Source: JBDTSW01 sp039930945 (GTDB lineage Bacteria > Actinomycetota > Thermoleophilia > Solirubrobacterales > 70-9). Taken from it: a stretch of 20,238 nucleotides of DNA. The notes beneath the pieces are model-generated. The model saw only the letters and a list, made by a program, of their open reading frames with translations, was not told the DNA's origin and searched no databases. Each line of letters begins with the position of its first letter. Within the stretch, counting starts at the first letter, position 1. A program made the translations under genes and the position numbers. The stretch covers positions 1-20,238 of the forward strand of contig JBDTSW010000031.1 of NCBI GenBank assembly GCA_039930945.1, given 5' to 3'. This document shows positions 1 through 6,265 of this stretch, piece after piece.

Positions 1-588
1 GGGATGATCGAGCCCGGCTTCGCGACGATGCTCTGCTTCGTGCAGACCGACGCGCTCGTCGACGATCCGGACGCGGTGCTGCGACGGGCCGTCGCTGGCT
101 CGTTCGAACGAATCACCGTCGACGGCCAGCTCAGCACCAACGACACCGTGTTGATGCAGGCCGGCGGCGCCAGCGGGCTGGCGCTTCCGGAGGGCCTGCT
201 GGAGGCGGCGCTGCTGCAGCTCGCGCTCGAGATCGTCGCCGACGGAGAGGGGGCGACCAGGGTCGGGCGGGTCGAGGTCTCCGAGGCGGCCTCCGCGGAG
301 GAGGCCGAGCGGGTGGCCCGGGCAATCGCCAACTCCCAGCTCGTGCAGACCGCGCTCCACGGCCGCGACCCCAACTGGGGGCGGGTCGCCCAGGCGTCCG
401 GGATGGCGCTCGCCGGGGAGCCGCTCGGCGAGCTGGGTCCGGACCGGATCGACGCCGCGGAGCTGGGGGCCGAGGTGCCCGAGGCCGAGCTGGGAGTCCG
501 CCTCGGCCGCGGCGCGGCGAGTGCACACGTCTTCTTCTCGGACCTGAGCTGCGACTACGTCCGCCTGAACGCGGAGTACACGACGTGA
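1..588 (+). CDS. argJ: Glutamate N-acetyltransferase / amino-acid acetyltransferase ArgJ, 3' part (5' end outside window)
   Basis: ArgJ moves the acetyl group from N-acetylornithine to glutamate, closing the cyclic arginine pathway; it is cytoplasmic. The open frame already runs at base 1 (a Gly codon), so the gene is cut by the window edge and the first ATG is internal. The visible 195 residues start just before the self-cleavage site. Ala-Thr-Met-Leu is seen, with the Thr codon at 25-27; in this family that Thr is the N-terminal nucleophile of the beta chain after autoproteolysis. Other family signatures are DGQLSTNDT, the HGRDPNWGR block and the C-terminal CDYVRLNAEY. The whole alpha chain, about half of the usual length near 400 residues, is missing. 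The stop overlaps the argB start (GTGA, 585-588), giving translational coupling. The residue pair before ATM is Gly-Phe where Asn-Met is common, a mild variation. The identification is secure; whether the enzyme is mono- or bifunctional cannot be told. Confidence 0.95.
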   Translation, partial: GMIEPGFATMLCFVQTDALVDDPDAVLRRAVAGSFERITVDGQLSTNDTVLMQAGGASGLALPEGLLEAALLQLALEIVADGEGATRVGRVEVSEAASAEEAERVARAIANSQLVQTALHGRDPNWGRVAQASGMALAGEPLGELGPDRIDAAELGAEVPEAELGVRLGRGAASAHVFFSDLSCDYVRLNAEYTT

Positions 589-1445
589 GCCCGACCGACG
601 CCGGCTCGGGGGCACGTGTCAAAACGCTGCTCGAGGCGCTGCCGTACATCCGCGAGTTCCATGGCCGCACCGTGGTGATCAAGTACGGGGGCGCGGCGAT
701 GCGAGAGGAGGCTCTGCGCGAGGACTTCGCCACCGACGTGGTCCTGCTCAAGTACGTCGGGCTCAACCCGGTGGTGGTCCACGGCGGCGGCCCCGACATC
801 ACCAGCTACATGGAGCGCCTGGGACTGGAGGTGCGCTTCCACGAGGGCGTTCGGGTCTCGAGTCCGGAGACGGTCGAGGTGGCGAAGATGGTCCTGCTGG
901 GCAAGGTCAACTCCGACATCGTCCGCAGGCTCAACCGCCACGGCCAGCCCGCCGTCGGCCTCTCCGGCGACGACGGCGCCCTGTTCGAGATCCGCCCCCA
1001 CGCCAAGGCCGCCGACGTCGGCTTCGTCGGCGAGATCGAGCGGGTCGACGTCGATGTCCTCAACCACATCGCCGAGGACTACATCCCGGTGATCGCCTCG
1101 GCCGGGGCCGACACCGACGGCAACTCCTACAACGTCAACGCCGACACCGCCGCCGGCAAGGTCGCCGGCGCGATCGGCGCCTACAAAGCGATCTTCCTCA
1201 CCGACGTCGCCGGCTGGCTGGCCGACCCCGACAGCCCCGAGAGCCTGGTGTCGCAGACAACGGTGGCCGAGGTCGAGGCGGCCCTGCACGGCATCGCCGG
1301 CGGCATGCGCCCCAAGCTCGAGGCCTGCGCGGAGGCGATCCACTCCGGGGTCGAGTCGGTCCACATCGTCGACGGCCGCCGGCCGCACTCGCTGCTGCTG
1401 GAGCTGTTCACCCGCGCCGGCATCGGCACCATGGTCACCGCATGA
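585..1445 (+). CDS. argB: Acetylglutamate kinase ArgB
   Basis: ArgB phosphorylates N-acetylglutamate with ATP, the second step of arginine synthesis. The 286-residue product has the normal length. Motifs seen are KYGG (about 33-36, phosphate binding), HGGGPD (66-71, acyl-substrate loop), GLSGDDGALFEI, NVNADTAAGKVAGAIGAYKAIFLTD (in pieces across the nucleotide site) and GGMRPKLEA near the C terminus. Before the kinase core lies a short helix-like segment, LLEALPYIREFHGR. An N-terminal helix of this kind is known in arginine-inhibited hexameric acetylglutamate kinases, so feedback inhibition by arginine is a reasonable inference. The start is GTG at 585, overlapping the argJ stop by 4 nt. The stop overlaps the argD ATG in the same way (ATGA, 1442-1445), so the three genes form one tightly coupled transcript. 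Confidence 0.97.
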   Translation: MSPTDAGSGARVKTLLEALPYIREFHGRTVVIKYGGAAMREEALREDFATDVVLLKYVGLNPVVVHGGGPDITSYMERLGLEVRFHEGVRVSSPETVEVAKMVLLGKVNSDIVRRLNRHGQPAVGLSGDDGALFEIRPHAKAADVGFVGEIERVDVDVLNHIAEDYIPVIASAGADTDGNSYNVNADTAAGKVAGAIGAYKAIFLTDVAGWLADPDSPESLVSQTTVAEVEAALHGIAGGMRPKLEACAEAIHSGVESVHIVDGRRPHSLLLELFTRAGIGTMVTA

Positions 1446-2617
1446 CGGTCCCCGAGCTGCAGGCGCTCGAGGCCCGCTACGCGATGCCCACCTACTCCCG
1501 CGCCCCGGTGGAGTTCGTGCGCGGCGAGGGTGCGCGGCTTTGGGACTCGGAGGGCCGGGAGTACCTTGACCTCTTCGCCGGGCTCGCGGTCCATAACGCC
1601 GGCCACTGTCATCCCGCGATCGTCACCGCCGTGCGCGAGCAGACGGCCCGTTTCGCCGGCAGCTCGAACCTCTTCTACTCCGAGCCGGGGCTGAGGCTGT
1701 GCGAGCGGCTGGTCGAGTCGAGCCTCGGCGGCGAGGCCTTCCTCTGCAACTCCGGCGCCGAGGCCAACGAGTGCGCGCTCAAGCTGGCGCGAAAGCGCGC
1801 CCACGGTCGCGGGGTACAGCGGCCCGAGGTCGTCGTGCTCGACGGCGCCTTTCACGGCCGCACCCTCGGCACCCTGGCGGCGACGCCCAAGCTCGCCCGC
1901 GACGACCTCTTCGGGCCGCTGCCGAAGGGATTCGTCGCCGTCGCCCGCGACGATGCCGAGGCGCTCCGCGGCGCCGTCGGGGAGGCGACGGCGGCGGTCC
2001 TGCTCGAGCCGATCCAGGGCGAGGCGGGGGTCTTCCCGGTCGCCGAGGAGGTGCTGGTCGCCGCGCGCGAGGCCTGCGACGCGGCCGGGGCCGTGCTGAT
2101 CTTCGACGAGGTGCAGACGGGGATGGGGAGGACCGGCTCGCTTTGGGCCTACGAGCAGCTCACCGTCCGCCCGGACGTGATCACCTCCGCCAAGGCCCTC
2201 GGCGGCGGCCTCCCCGTCGGCGCCTGCGTCAGCTCACCCGATCTCGGTGATCCGCTCGAGCTCGGCGATCATGGCTCGACCTTCGCCGGAGGGCCGATCA
2301 CTGCCTCGGCGGCTCTGGCGGCGCTGGAGGTGATCGACCGCCCGCAGTTGCTGCGCGGGGTGCGCGAGCTGGGGGGGCAGCTGATGCGCGGGCTCGGCGA
2401 GCTCGACGGCGTCGCCGAGGTGCGGGGACGTGGCCTGATGGTCGGCGTCACCCTCGCCGAGGGCCTCGACGCGGCCGCCGTGGCCCGTCGATGCCTGGAG
2501 TCCGGCCTGGTGATCAACGTCCCCGGACCGGGGATGCTGCGCTTGCTGCCGCCGTTGGTGATCGATCAGGCCGATCTGGGAAGGGCGCTCGAGATCCTTC
2601 GTGAATCCCTCGCCTGA
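1442..2617 (+). CDS. argD: Acetylornithine aminotransferase ArgD
   Basis: ArgD is a PLP-dependent class III aminotransferase that converts N-acetylglutamate semialdehyde to N-acetylornithine using glutamate. The 391-residue product has the expected length. NSGAEANE (103-110) is the phosphate-binding and family signature, FHGRTLGT follows at about 137-144, FDEVQTGMGRTG holds the PLP-pyridine Asp222, and SAKALGGG holds Lys251, the predicted Schiff-base lysine. Gly-Ser-Thr-Phe-Ala-Gly at about 278-283 is the conserved downstream block. The ATG start overlaps argB by 4 nt. In many actinobacteria argD is followed by argF and argR. Here those genes are absent and a small Thr-rich membrane protein ORF starts inside the last 17 nt of argD, so the arginine operon ends or is interrupted at this point. 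Confidence 0.97.
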   Translation: MTVPELQALEARYAMPTYSRAPVEFVRGEGARLWDSEGREYLDLFAGLAVHNAGHCHPAIVTAVREQTARFAGSSNLFYSEPGLRLCERLVESSLGGEAFLCNSGAEANECALKLARKRAHGRGVQRPEVVVLDGAFHGRTLGTLAATPKLARDDLFGPLPKGFVAVARDDAEALRGAVGEATAAVLLEPIQGEAGVFPVAEEVLVAAREACDAAGAVLIFDEVQTGMGRTGSLWAYEQLTVRPDVITSAKALGGGLPVGACVSSPDLGDPLELGDHGSTFAGGPITASAALAALEVIDRPQLLRGVRELGGQLMRGLGELDGVAEVRGRGLMVGVTLAEGLDAAAVARRCLESGLVINVPGPGMLRLLPPLVIDQADLGRALEILRESLA

Positions 2618-3029
2618 AAGCCCTCCACCTGCGCCCGACCCACGCCGGGTGCTCTCCCAGCGCCAGGACCTCGATCCCCCGAGCGGCGAGGCGGAGGCCG
2701 CCGCGACGGGCGGGCCGGCCGGCGAGGGGCCGTCAGGCCGCGAGCGCGCGCTGATGATCGGCCTCGCGTCGCTGGCCCTGGGCCTCGGCGTCTCGACCGC
2801 CGTCCTCGCCGCCGGCGGGTCGGAAGAGGTGACGACGACCAACACCAAGACCGAGACGAAGACGTTGAAGCCGACGACCACCACCGTGGTCACCGAGGTG
2901 CTGACGACGAACACCAGGACGACCACCTCCACCGAGACCACCGACACGGTCACCGAGACCAAGACCGTGACCGAGCAGGTGCCGGAGGGCAAGTCGAGGC
3001 CGGAGAAGGCCGACCGCGGCGGCCCGTAG
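2601..3029 (+). CDS. Small single-pass membrane protein with Thr-rich tail (function unknown)
   Basis: I do not recognise a named family. The 142-residue product has three visible parts: a Pro/Ala/Glu-rich hydrophilic N-terminal segment (1-49), one hydrophobic segment (about 50-71) after Arg-Glu-Arg, and a tail in which 26 of 54 residues (about 74-127) are Thr, ending in a charged GKSRPEKADR segment. By the positive-inside rule the Thr-rich tail would face outward, like a mucin-type stalk that could carry O-glycans; that is inference. The chosen GTG at 2601 overlaps the end of argD by 17 nt with no clear Shine-Dalgarno sequence. An in-frame GTG at 2649 is an alternative start. The next gene has the same architecture, which supports both being real. 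The reading frame is free of stops, but low-complexity ORFs in GC-rich DNA deserve some caution. Confidence 0.65.
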   Translation: MNPSPESPPPAPDPRRVLSQRQDLDPPSGEAEAAATGGPAGEGPSGRERALMIGLASLALGLGVSTAVLAAGGSEEVTTTNTKTETKTLKPTTTTVVTEVLTTNTRTTTSTETTDTVTETKTVTEQVPEGKSRPEKADRGGP

Positions 3030-3032
3030 ACT
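3027..3032 (+). promoter_or_regulatory. Likely -10 box (TAGACT) of a leaderless transcript
   Basis: TAGACT fits the actinobacterial -10 consensus TANNNT. Seven bases separate it from the ATG at 3040, so transcription would begin at or beside the start codon. No Shine-Dalgarno sequence precedes that ATG. The box overlaps the TAG stop of the upstream ORF. I see no convincing -35 hexamer. TANNNT is short and arises often by chance, so this rests on spacing and on the absence of a ribosome site. Confidence 0.45.
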
Positions 3033-3039
3033 CGCCGCC

Positions 3040-3396
3040 ATGAACGAGGATCCAACCCGCCACATGGGCCAGTCCGCGGGCGGCGGCGAGCCGCCGCAGG
3101 GATATCCACAGCAACCGCACGGCTACACGCATCCGCCCAGCGGCGGCGGGCTAAGCGGGGGCATGAAGGCCGCGATCGCGTTTCTGATCGCGGCTGTGGT
3201 CGGGCTGGGCGTCGCCCTCGCCGTGATCGCGTCCGGCGACGGCGACTCCGATCAGCCGACCACGACGTCGGCGCCAAGCACCATCACCTCAACCACCACC
3301 ACGTCGACCCAGCCGCCGCCGACCAGCACCACCACCGAGACCGAGACGACGACCACCACGACGGGGGACGGAAGCGGTGGGACCGAGGCGCCGTAG
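3040..3396 (+). CDS. Small single-pass membrane protein with Thr-rich tail, second copy of the architecture
   Basis: No named family is recognised. The 118-residue product has a Gly/Pro/Gln/Tyr-rich cytosolic-looking head (1-41, with GYPQQPHGY, a style common in actinobacterial membrane proteins), a strong hydrophobic helix (about 43-64), a short acidic linker (DGDGDSDQ) and a tail very rich in Thr, with runs of three, four and six Thr, ending in GGTEAP. The layout copies the preceding gene, although the heads share no obvious sequence, so they may be distant paralogues or convergent stalk proteins. The ATG at 3040 lies 10 nt after the preceding stop and 7 nt after a TANNNT box, suggesting independent leaderless expression. 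A GC-rich hairpin begins directly after its TAG stop. The outside location of the tail and any glycosylation are inferences. Confidence 0.7.
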   Translation: MNEDPTRHMGQSAGGGEPPQGYPQQPHGYTHPPSGGGLSGGMKAAIAFLIAAVVGLGVALAVIASGDGDSDQPTTTSAPSTITSTTTTSTQPPPTSTTTETETTTTTTGDGSGGTEAP

Positions 3397-3417
3397 TCGC
3401 CGTCACTGGCTCGGCGA
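3397..3417 (+). terminator. Possible intrinsic terminator hairpin without U-tract
   Basis: TCGCCG (3397-3402) and CGGCGA (3412-3417) form a perfect 6-bp GC-rich stem around a 9-nt loop, starting at the base after the TAG stop of the Thr-rich gene. No T-run follows, which is common for putative terminators in high-GC actinobacteria but also weakens the call. It would separate the arginine/Thr-rich unit from the polysaccharide locus. Confidence 0.35.
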
Positions 3418-3475
3418 GCGGGAGGCTGTCGGGGCATGGGCCAGTGGTCGCCAAGGGCTGCAGAGGCCGGCCCCG

Positions 3476-3481
3476 TACAAT
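3476..3481 (+). promoter_or_regulatory. Possible -10 box (TACAAT) upstream of the Wzz/BY-kinase gene
   Basis: TACAAT is one base from the ideal TATAAT and stands in a 144-bp gap. Initiation would fall near 3488, giving a leader of roughly 50 nt before the ATG at 3541. No good -35 hexamer is found at 16-18 bp upstream, so recognition might need another sigma factor or an activator. Confidence 0.35.
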
Positions 3482-3528
3482 CCCGGCTGTTGAACCTGCC
3501 TTCTGAGCCAGACTCGGGGCGGCCGAGC

Positions 3529-3536
3529 GAGGAGGG
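3529..3536 (+). promoter_or_regulatory. Strong Shine-Dalgarno sequence that fixes the start at 3541
   Basis: GAGGAGGG contains the full GGAGG core (3531-3535), five bases before ATG 3541. It is one of the strongest ribosome sites in the window and favours 3541 over the in-frame ATG at 3436, which has no such site and would add 35 residues of unconserved-looking sequence. Confidence 0.7.
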
Positions 3537-3540
3537 CGCG

Positions 3541-5088
3541 ATGGCGTCCTACCTCGGCGCCGTTCGCGCCCACCCGCGGGTGGTCGCGCTGGTCACCCTC
3601 GCTGCGGTCGCCGCGAGCGGCCTGCTCCTCACCGCCCGCTCCCCGAGCTATGAGGCGACGGCCGACCTTCTGGTTGATCCGTTGCCGCAGGACGACCAGA
3701 CGTTCCGGGGGATGCCACTGCTGCGCGATACCGGGGACCCGGTTCGCACGGTCCAGACCGCGGCGTCGCTGGTCGAGTCGCGTGCCGTGGCCGATCAGGC
3801 GGCGGAGAGTCTGGGGGGCGGCTGGACCGGGGCGAAGGTTCTCGAGGCGGTTGTTGTGGAGCCGGTCGGCGAGAGCAACATCCTCGGCGTTACCGCAACC
3901 GCCGACGATCCCCAAGAGGCGGCACGACTCGCGGACGAGTTCGTGACCGCGTCACTCAAGGTCCGTGAGCGGGTGATCATTGACCAGGCGGAGACGGAGA
4001 TCGCGGCGCTCGACGCCCGCCTCAAGGCGCTGTCCGGCAACGAGGTCGCTGAGGCGGACCTCATCGCTCGGCGCGACCAGCTCCAATCGGTGGCGGCCAC
4101 GGGAGACCCCACCCTTATGAAGTCGCAGGAGGCGGTTCCACCCTCGGCTGCCAGCGGCCCTTCGGGGCGGTTGGTCCTCGTCCTGGCGTTGCTCGCGGGG
4201 TTCGTGCTGGGCTGCGGAGCCGCGATGCTGATGGAACTGGCGGCCCGGCGCGTGCGCGACGACGACGACGCGCTCGCAATCTACCCTCTGCCGGTCCTGG
4301 CCCGCGTGCCCGAGCTCCCGGCCCGCAAGCGCCAGGGGCCCGCTGGTTCCACGTGGTACATGCCCCCGGAGATTCGAGAGCCGTTCCGAACTCTCACCCT
4401 CCAGCTGGATGAGCCCGAGGGCCCGCGCGCCTTGATGGTCATGAGCGCATCGGCGGGGGACGGCAAGACGACGACGGCCGTCAACCTCGCGGTCTCGCTG
4501 GCCGCGAGCGACAAGAGCGTCATCTTGCTCGACTTCGACCTGCGCAAGCCGCAGGTGGGCGCCGCACTGGGCCTCAACCAGGGCCCGCGCGTGTCCGACC
4601 TGCTCGGCCTCGGGCTCGACCTCGACCCGTTCCTGCAGAGACCCCCTCACCTCGGCCCCCTCAGGGTGCTGGCGCCGGCCGGCGAGCCGGGGGATGCGGG
4701 ATTGATCGACTCGGTCGGATACAGGATGCCCGGGTTGCTCGCCGCCGCCAGGGGGCTCGCGGACTTCGTGATCGTCGACACCGCTCCCCTCGGGGAAGTC
4801 GGCGACGCCTTGCTGCTGGCCCGCGACATCGAGGACCTCCTCCTCGTCGTCCGGCCAGGAAATACGGCCCGATCGCAGCTCGAGTTCGTTCGGGATCTGC
4901 TGGAGCGGGCGGGGCGGCGGCCACGTGGCTACGTAATGCTGAGCCGCGCCGAGCGACTCGCTCGCGGCTACTACAGCTACGGGTACGCGCAGCCGCGACC
5001 CTTCGGCCTGCCTCAGCGTAGCGATCGCCGGCCCCAGGAGGTCCCCAGCGAGGCTGAGTACCCCGTAAGAGTCGAGCGCGAGGGCTGA
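3541..5088 (+). CDS. Polysaccharide co-polymerase with BY-type tyrosine autokinase (Wzc/CapAB-like fusion)
   Basis: This is a membrane protein that sets exopolysaccharide chain length and phosphorylates its own tyrosines. From the ATG at 3541 it has 515 residues. A first TM helix lies at about 13-31, followed by an external Wzz-type segment with a short helical stretch (about 145-185), a Pro-containing motif (QEAVPPS, 196-202) and a second TM (210-232). The cytoplasmic P-loop kinase domain shows Walker A SASAGDGKTTT (302-312), Walker A' VILLDFDLRKP (327-337) and Walker B FVIVDTAP (409-416). A tyrosine cluster (Tyr477, 478, 480, 482) follows the kinase domain and is the likely autophosphorylation site, though it is shorter than in Escherichia coli Wzc. 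The external part (about 180 residues) is roughly half that of Wzc. In many Firmicutes the two halves are separate proteins; here they are fused. It opens the polysaccharide locus and stands alone on its transcript. Confidence 0.9.
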   Translation: MASYLGAVRAHPRVVALVTLAAVAASGLLLTARSPSYEATADLLVDPLPQDDQTFRGMPLLRDTGDPVRTVQTAASLVESRAVADQAAESLGGGWTGAKVLEAVVVEPVGESNILGVTATADDPQEAARLADEFVTASLKVRERVIIDQAETEIAALDARLKALSGNEVAEADLIARRDQLQSVAATGDPTLMKSQEAVPPSAASGPSGRLVLVLALLAGFVLGCGAAMLMELAARRVRDDDDALAIYPLPVLARVPELPARKRQGPAGSTWYMPPEIREPFRTLTLQLDEPEGPRALMVMSASAGDGKTTTAVNLAVSLAASDKSVILLDFDLRKPQVGAALGLNQGPRVSDLLGLGLDLDPFLQRPPHLGPLRVLAPAGEPGDAGLIDSVGYRMPGLLAAARGLADFVIVDTAPLGEVGDALLLARDIEDLLLVVRPGNTARSQLEFVRDLLERAGRRPRGYVMLSRAERLARGYYSYGYAQPRPFGLPQRSDRRPQEVPSEAEYPVRVEREG

Positions 5089-5113
5089 GGCCTGCTCGCG
5101 GGGCAGGATCGAG

Positions 5114-5125
5114 GCGTGGCCACGC
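5114..5125. promoter_or_regulatory. 12-bp perfect palindrome upstream of a promoter (possible operator)
   Basis: GCGTGGCCACGC is a perfect dyad with no spacer, in the 86-bp gap after the kinase gene, ending 14 bp before the -35-like TTGGGC. The position suits an activator or repressor site for the methyltransferase unit. The half-site CGTGG/CCACG also occurs, with a 3-bp spacer, in the asnB divergent promoter. A weaker 5-bp hairpin (5091-5107) precedes it. Short GC palindromes can arise by chance. Confidence 0.3.
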
Positions 5126-5139
5126 GGGGAGGCGGGCGC

Positions 5140-5168
5140 TTGGGCTGCTTGCCGGCATGCGTTAAGTT
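5140..5168 (+). promoter_or_regulatory. Promoter: TTGGGC - 17 bp - TAAGTT, probably leaderless
   Basis: TTGGGC (5140-5145) and TAAGTT (5163-5168, fitting TANNNT) are 17 bp apart, the best -35/-10 pair I see in the window. Six bases after the -10 is a GTG codon (5175) that opens a 69-codon frame, so the transcript would start at or near that codon. The same promoter would serve the methyltransferase gene downstream. Confidence 0.5.
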
Positions 5169-5174
5169 GAGCCG

Positions 5175-5384
5175 GTGCCCGATCTGAACGCCCTGAGGAG
5201 ACGCCTGCGCCGGAACGCTTCCGAACAAGGCCCGCGTGAGGCACAGGTCTCGGGCCGTCCCGGCTCGGCAGGGTCCGGGAGGGCCCAGCATATCGCCGCC
5301 TGGGGGTTTCGCGAGCACGGCGTGGTCGTCTTCGACCGGGTCATCGACGAAGACATACCCACCCAGGGCCCCAGGGCGACCTGA
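5175..5384 (+). CDS. Possible small leaderless protein, 69 aa, unknown function
   Basis: No family is recognised. The frame starts with GTG at 5175, six bases after a TANNNT box, and ends 12 nt before the methyltransferase ATG. The product has a very basic N-terminal helix-like stretch (RRRLRRN, about 8-14), a Gly/Ser-rich middle and a C-terminal part with alternating hydrophobic residues (HGVVVFDRVIDEDI) that looks like a beta strand. It may be a small regulatory or leader peptide for the methyltransferase gene, or a chance frame in its 5' leader. Promoter placement argues for translation; the lack of recognisable similarity argues for caution. No sign was found that it is the missing N terminus of the methyltransferase, which looks complete by itself. 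Confidence 0.35.
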   Translation: MPDLNALRRRLRRNASEQGPREAQVSGRPGSAGSGRAQHIAAWGFREHGVVVFDRVIDEDIPTQGPRAT

Positions 5385-5396
5385 CGAGCTCGGCCA

Positions 5397-6263
5397 ATGG
5401 GCCCCCGCGTCAGGAAAGCGGTCGCTCGCGCCTACCGCCTGACGACTCGGCCACCGGGGCTGGAGGAGATGGTGGAGGTCCAGCCCGGGCTCACGGTGCC
5501 CCGCTTCGTGCTCGAATGGTCCAAGCACGGACCTGAGGAAGCCCGCGCGTTTCTGGGGTGCGTGCCCGGGTTCGTCGAGCTCGACGGTAAGTCGGTGCTC
5601 GCGCTCGGGCGAGGCGGCGCGGACCTGGGGATCGAAGTCGCCCGCCGCCGCGCACGACGCGTCGTGGCTGTGGACATGGCGGCGCGCCGGATGAAGCTGA
5701 CCGAGGCAAGGATCGAGGAGGAGGAGGAGGCTCGGCTGCCCGTCGAGATCAGGCCCTTCGCGGGGAGCTTGGCGGAGCTCGGCGACGAGCGCTTCGACGT
5801 GGTGCTTGCCGCCGACGCGTTCAGGCGCTATGGCGCCGAGCGCTCGAGCCGCCATCTCGAGGAGCTGGTCGGGGAGATGTCGGCGCACCTGGAGGAGGGG
5901 GGACTGCTTGCCGTGGGCTTCAGCCCGCCGTGGAAGTCTCCCTTCGGCGGCTCCGGTGACAGCAGGGTGCCCTGGGCCCACCTCGTGTTCCCCGAATCGG
6001 TGATTTTCGAGGAGTTCCGTCGGGTCCGCAGCGGGAACCGGGCGCAAACGTTCGACGACATCGGGATCAACAGGATCACGGTCGCGCGGTTTCGCCGCGC
6101 GATGAACGAGAGCAGCCTCAAGTGCCTGTGCTTCGAGACCAACGTTCGCCAGAGCCGCGCCGCCCCGGCGATGCGAGCGCTGAGTCGCCTAAAGCCGCTC
6201 GAGGAGTACTTCACCCTGAACGCGTACGGCGTCTGGCGCCAGCCGCGGTCCGACGCCGCTTGA
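5397..6263 (+). CDS. Class I SAM-dependent methyltransferase
   Basis: The 288-residue product probably methylates a sugar or lipid-linked intermediate of the polysaccharide; the exact acceptor is unknown. The Rossmann-fold order is visible: motif I SVLALGRGGADLG (66-78), a variant of the usual VLDxGCGxG in which the Asp and Cys are replaced; an acidic end of strand 2 at VVAVDM (Asp93), expected to bind the ribose hydroxyls; and motif IV FDVVLAADAF (133-142). The C-terminal half has KCLCFETNVRQ and the tail LEEYFTLNAYGVW, seen in sugar-locus methyltransferases. The ATG at 5397 lacks a strong Shine-Dalgarno sequence, so translation may depend on the small upstream ORF. Its stop is only 2 bp from the stop of the convergent flippase gene. 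The family call is firm; the substrate is inferred from context. Confidence 0.75.
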   Translation: MGPRVRKAVARAYRLTTRPPGLEEMVEVQPGLTVPRFVLEWSKHGPEEARAFLGCVPGFVELDGKSVLALGRGGADLGIEVARRRARRVVAVDMAARRMKLTEARIEEEEEARLPVEIRPFAGSLAELGDERFDVVLAADAFRRYGAERSSRHLEELVGEMSAHLEEGGLLAVGFSPPWKSPFGGSGDSRVPWAHLVFPESVIFEEFRRVRSGNRAQTFDDIGINRITVARFRRAMNESSLKCLCFETNVRQSRAAPAMRALSRLKPLEEYFTLNAYGVWRQPRSDAA

Positions 6264-6265
6264 CC

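Noticed and set aside
2820..3380. ACC/ACG repeats in the two Thr-rich genes as a DNA tandem repeat or CRISPR-like array
   Set aside because: The repetition is at the amino-acid level with irregular units. There are no regular spacers or direct repeats of constant length.
5091..5107. Hairpin CCTGC-7 nt-GCAGG after the BY-kinase stop as a terminator
   Set aside because: The stem is only 5 bp, the loop is GC-rich and no T-run follows. It is too weak to list as a terminator.
3952..5244. A 430-codon minus-strand frame antisense to the BY-kinase
   Set aside because: It is antisense to intact Walker motifs, and its product has no recognisable domain.
5175..6263. Small ORF and methyltransferase as one frameshifted gene
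   Set aside because: The methyltransferase from 5397 has a complete N terminus before motif I, and the small ORF shows no methyltransferase features.
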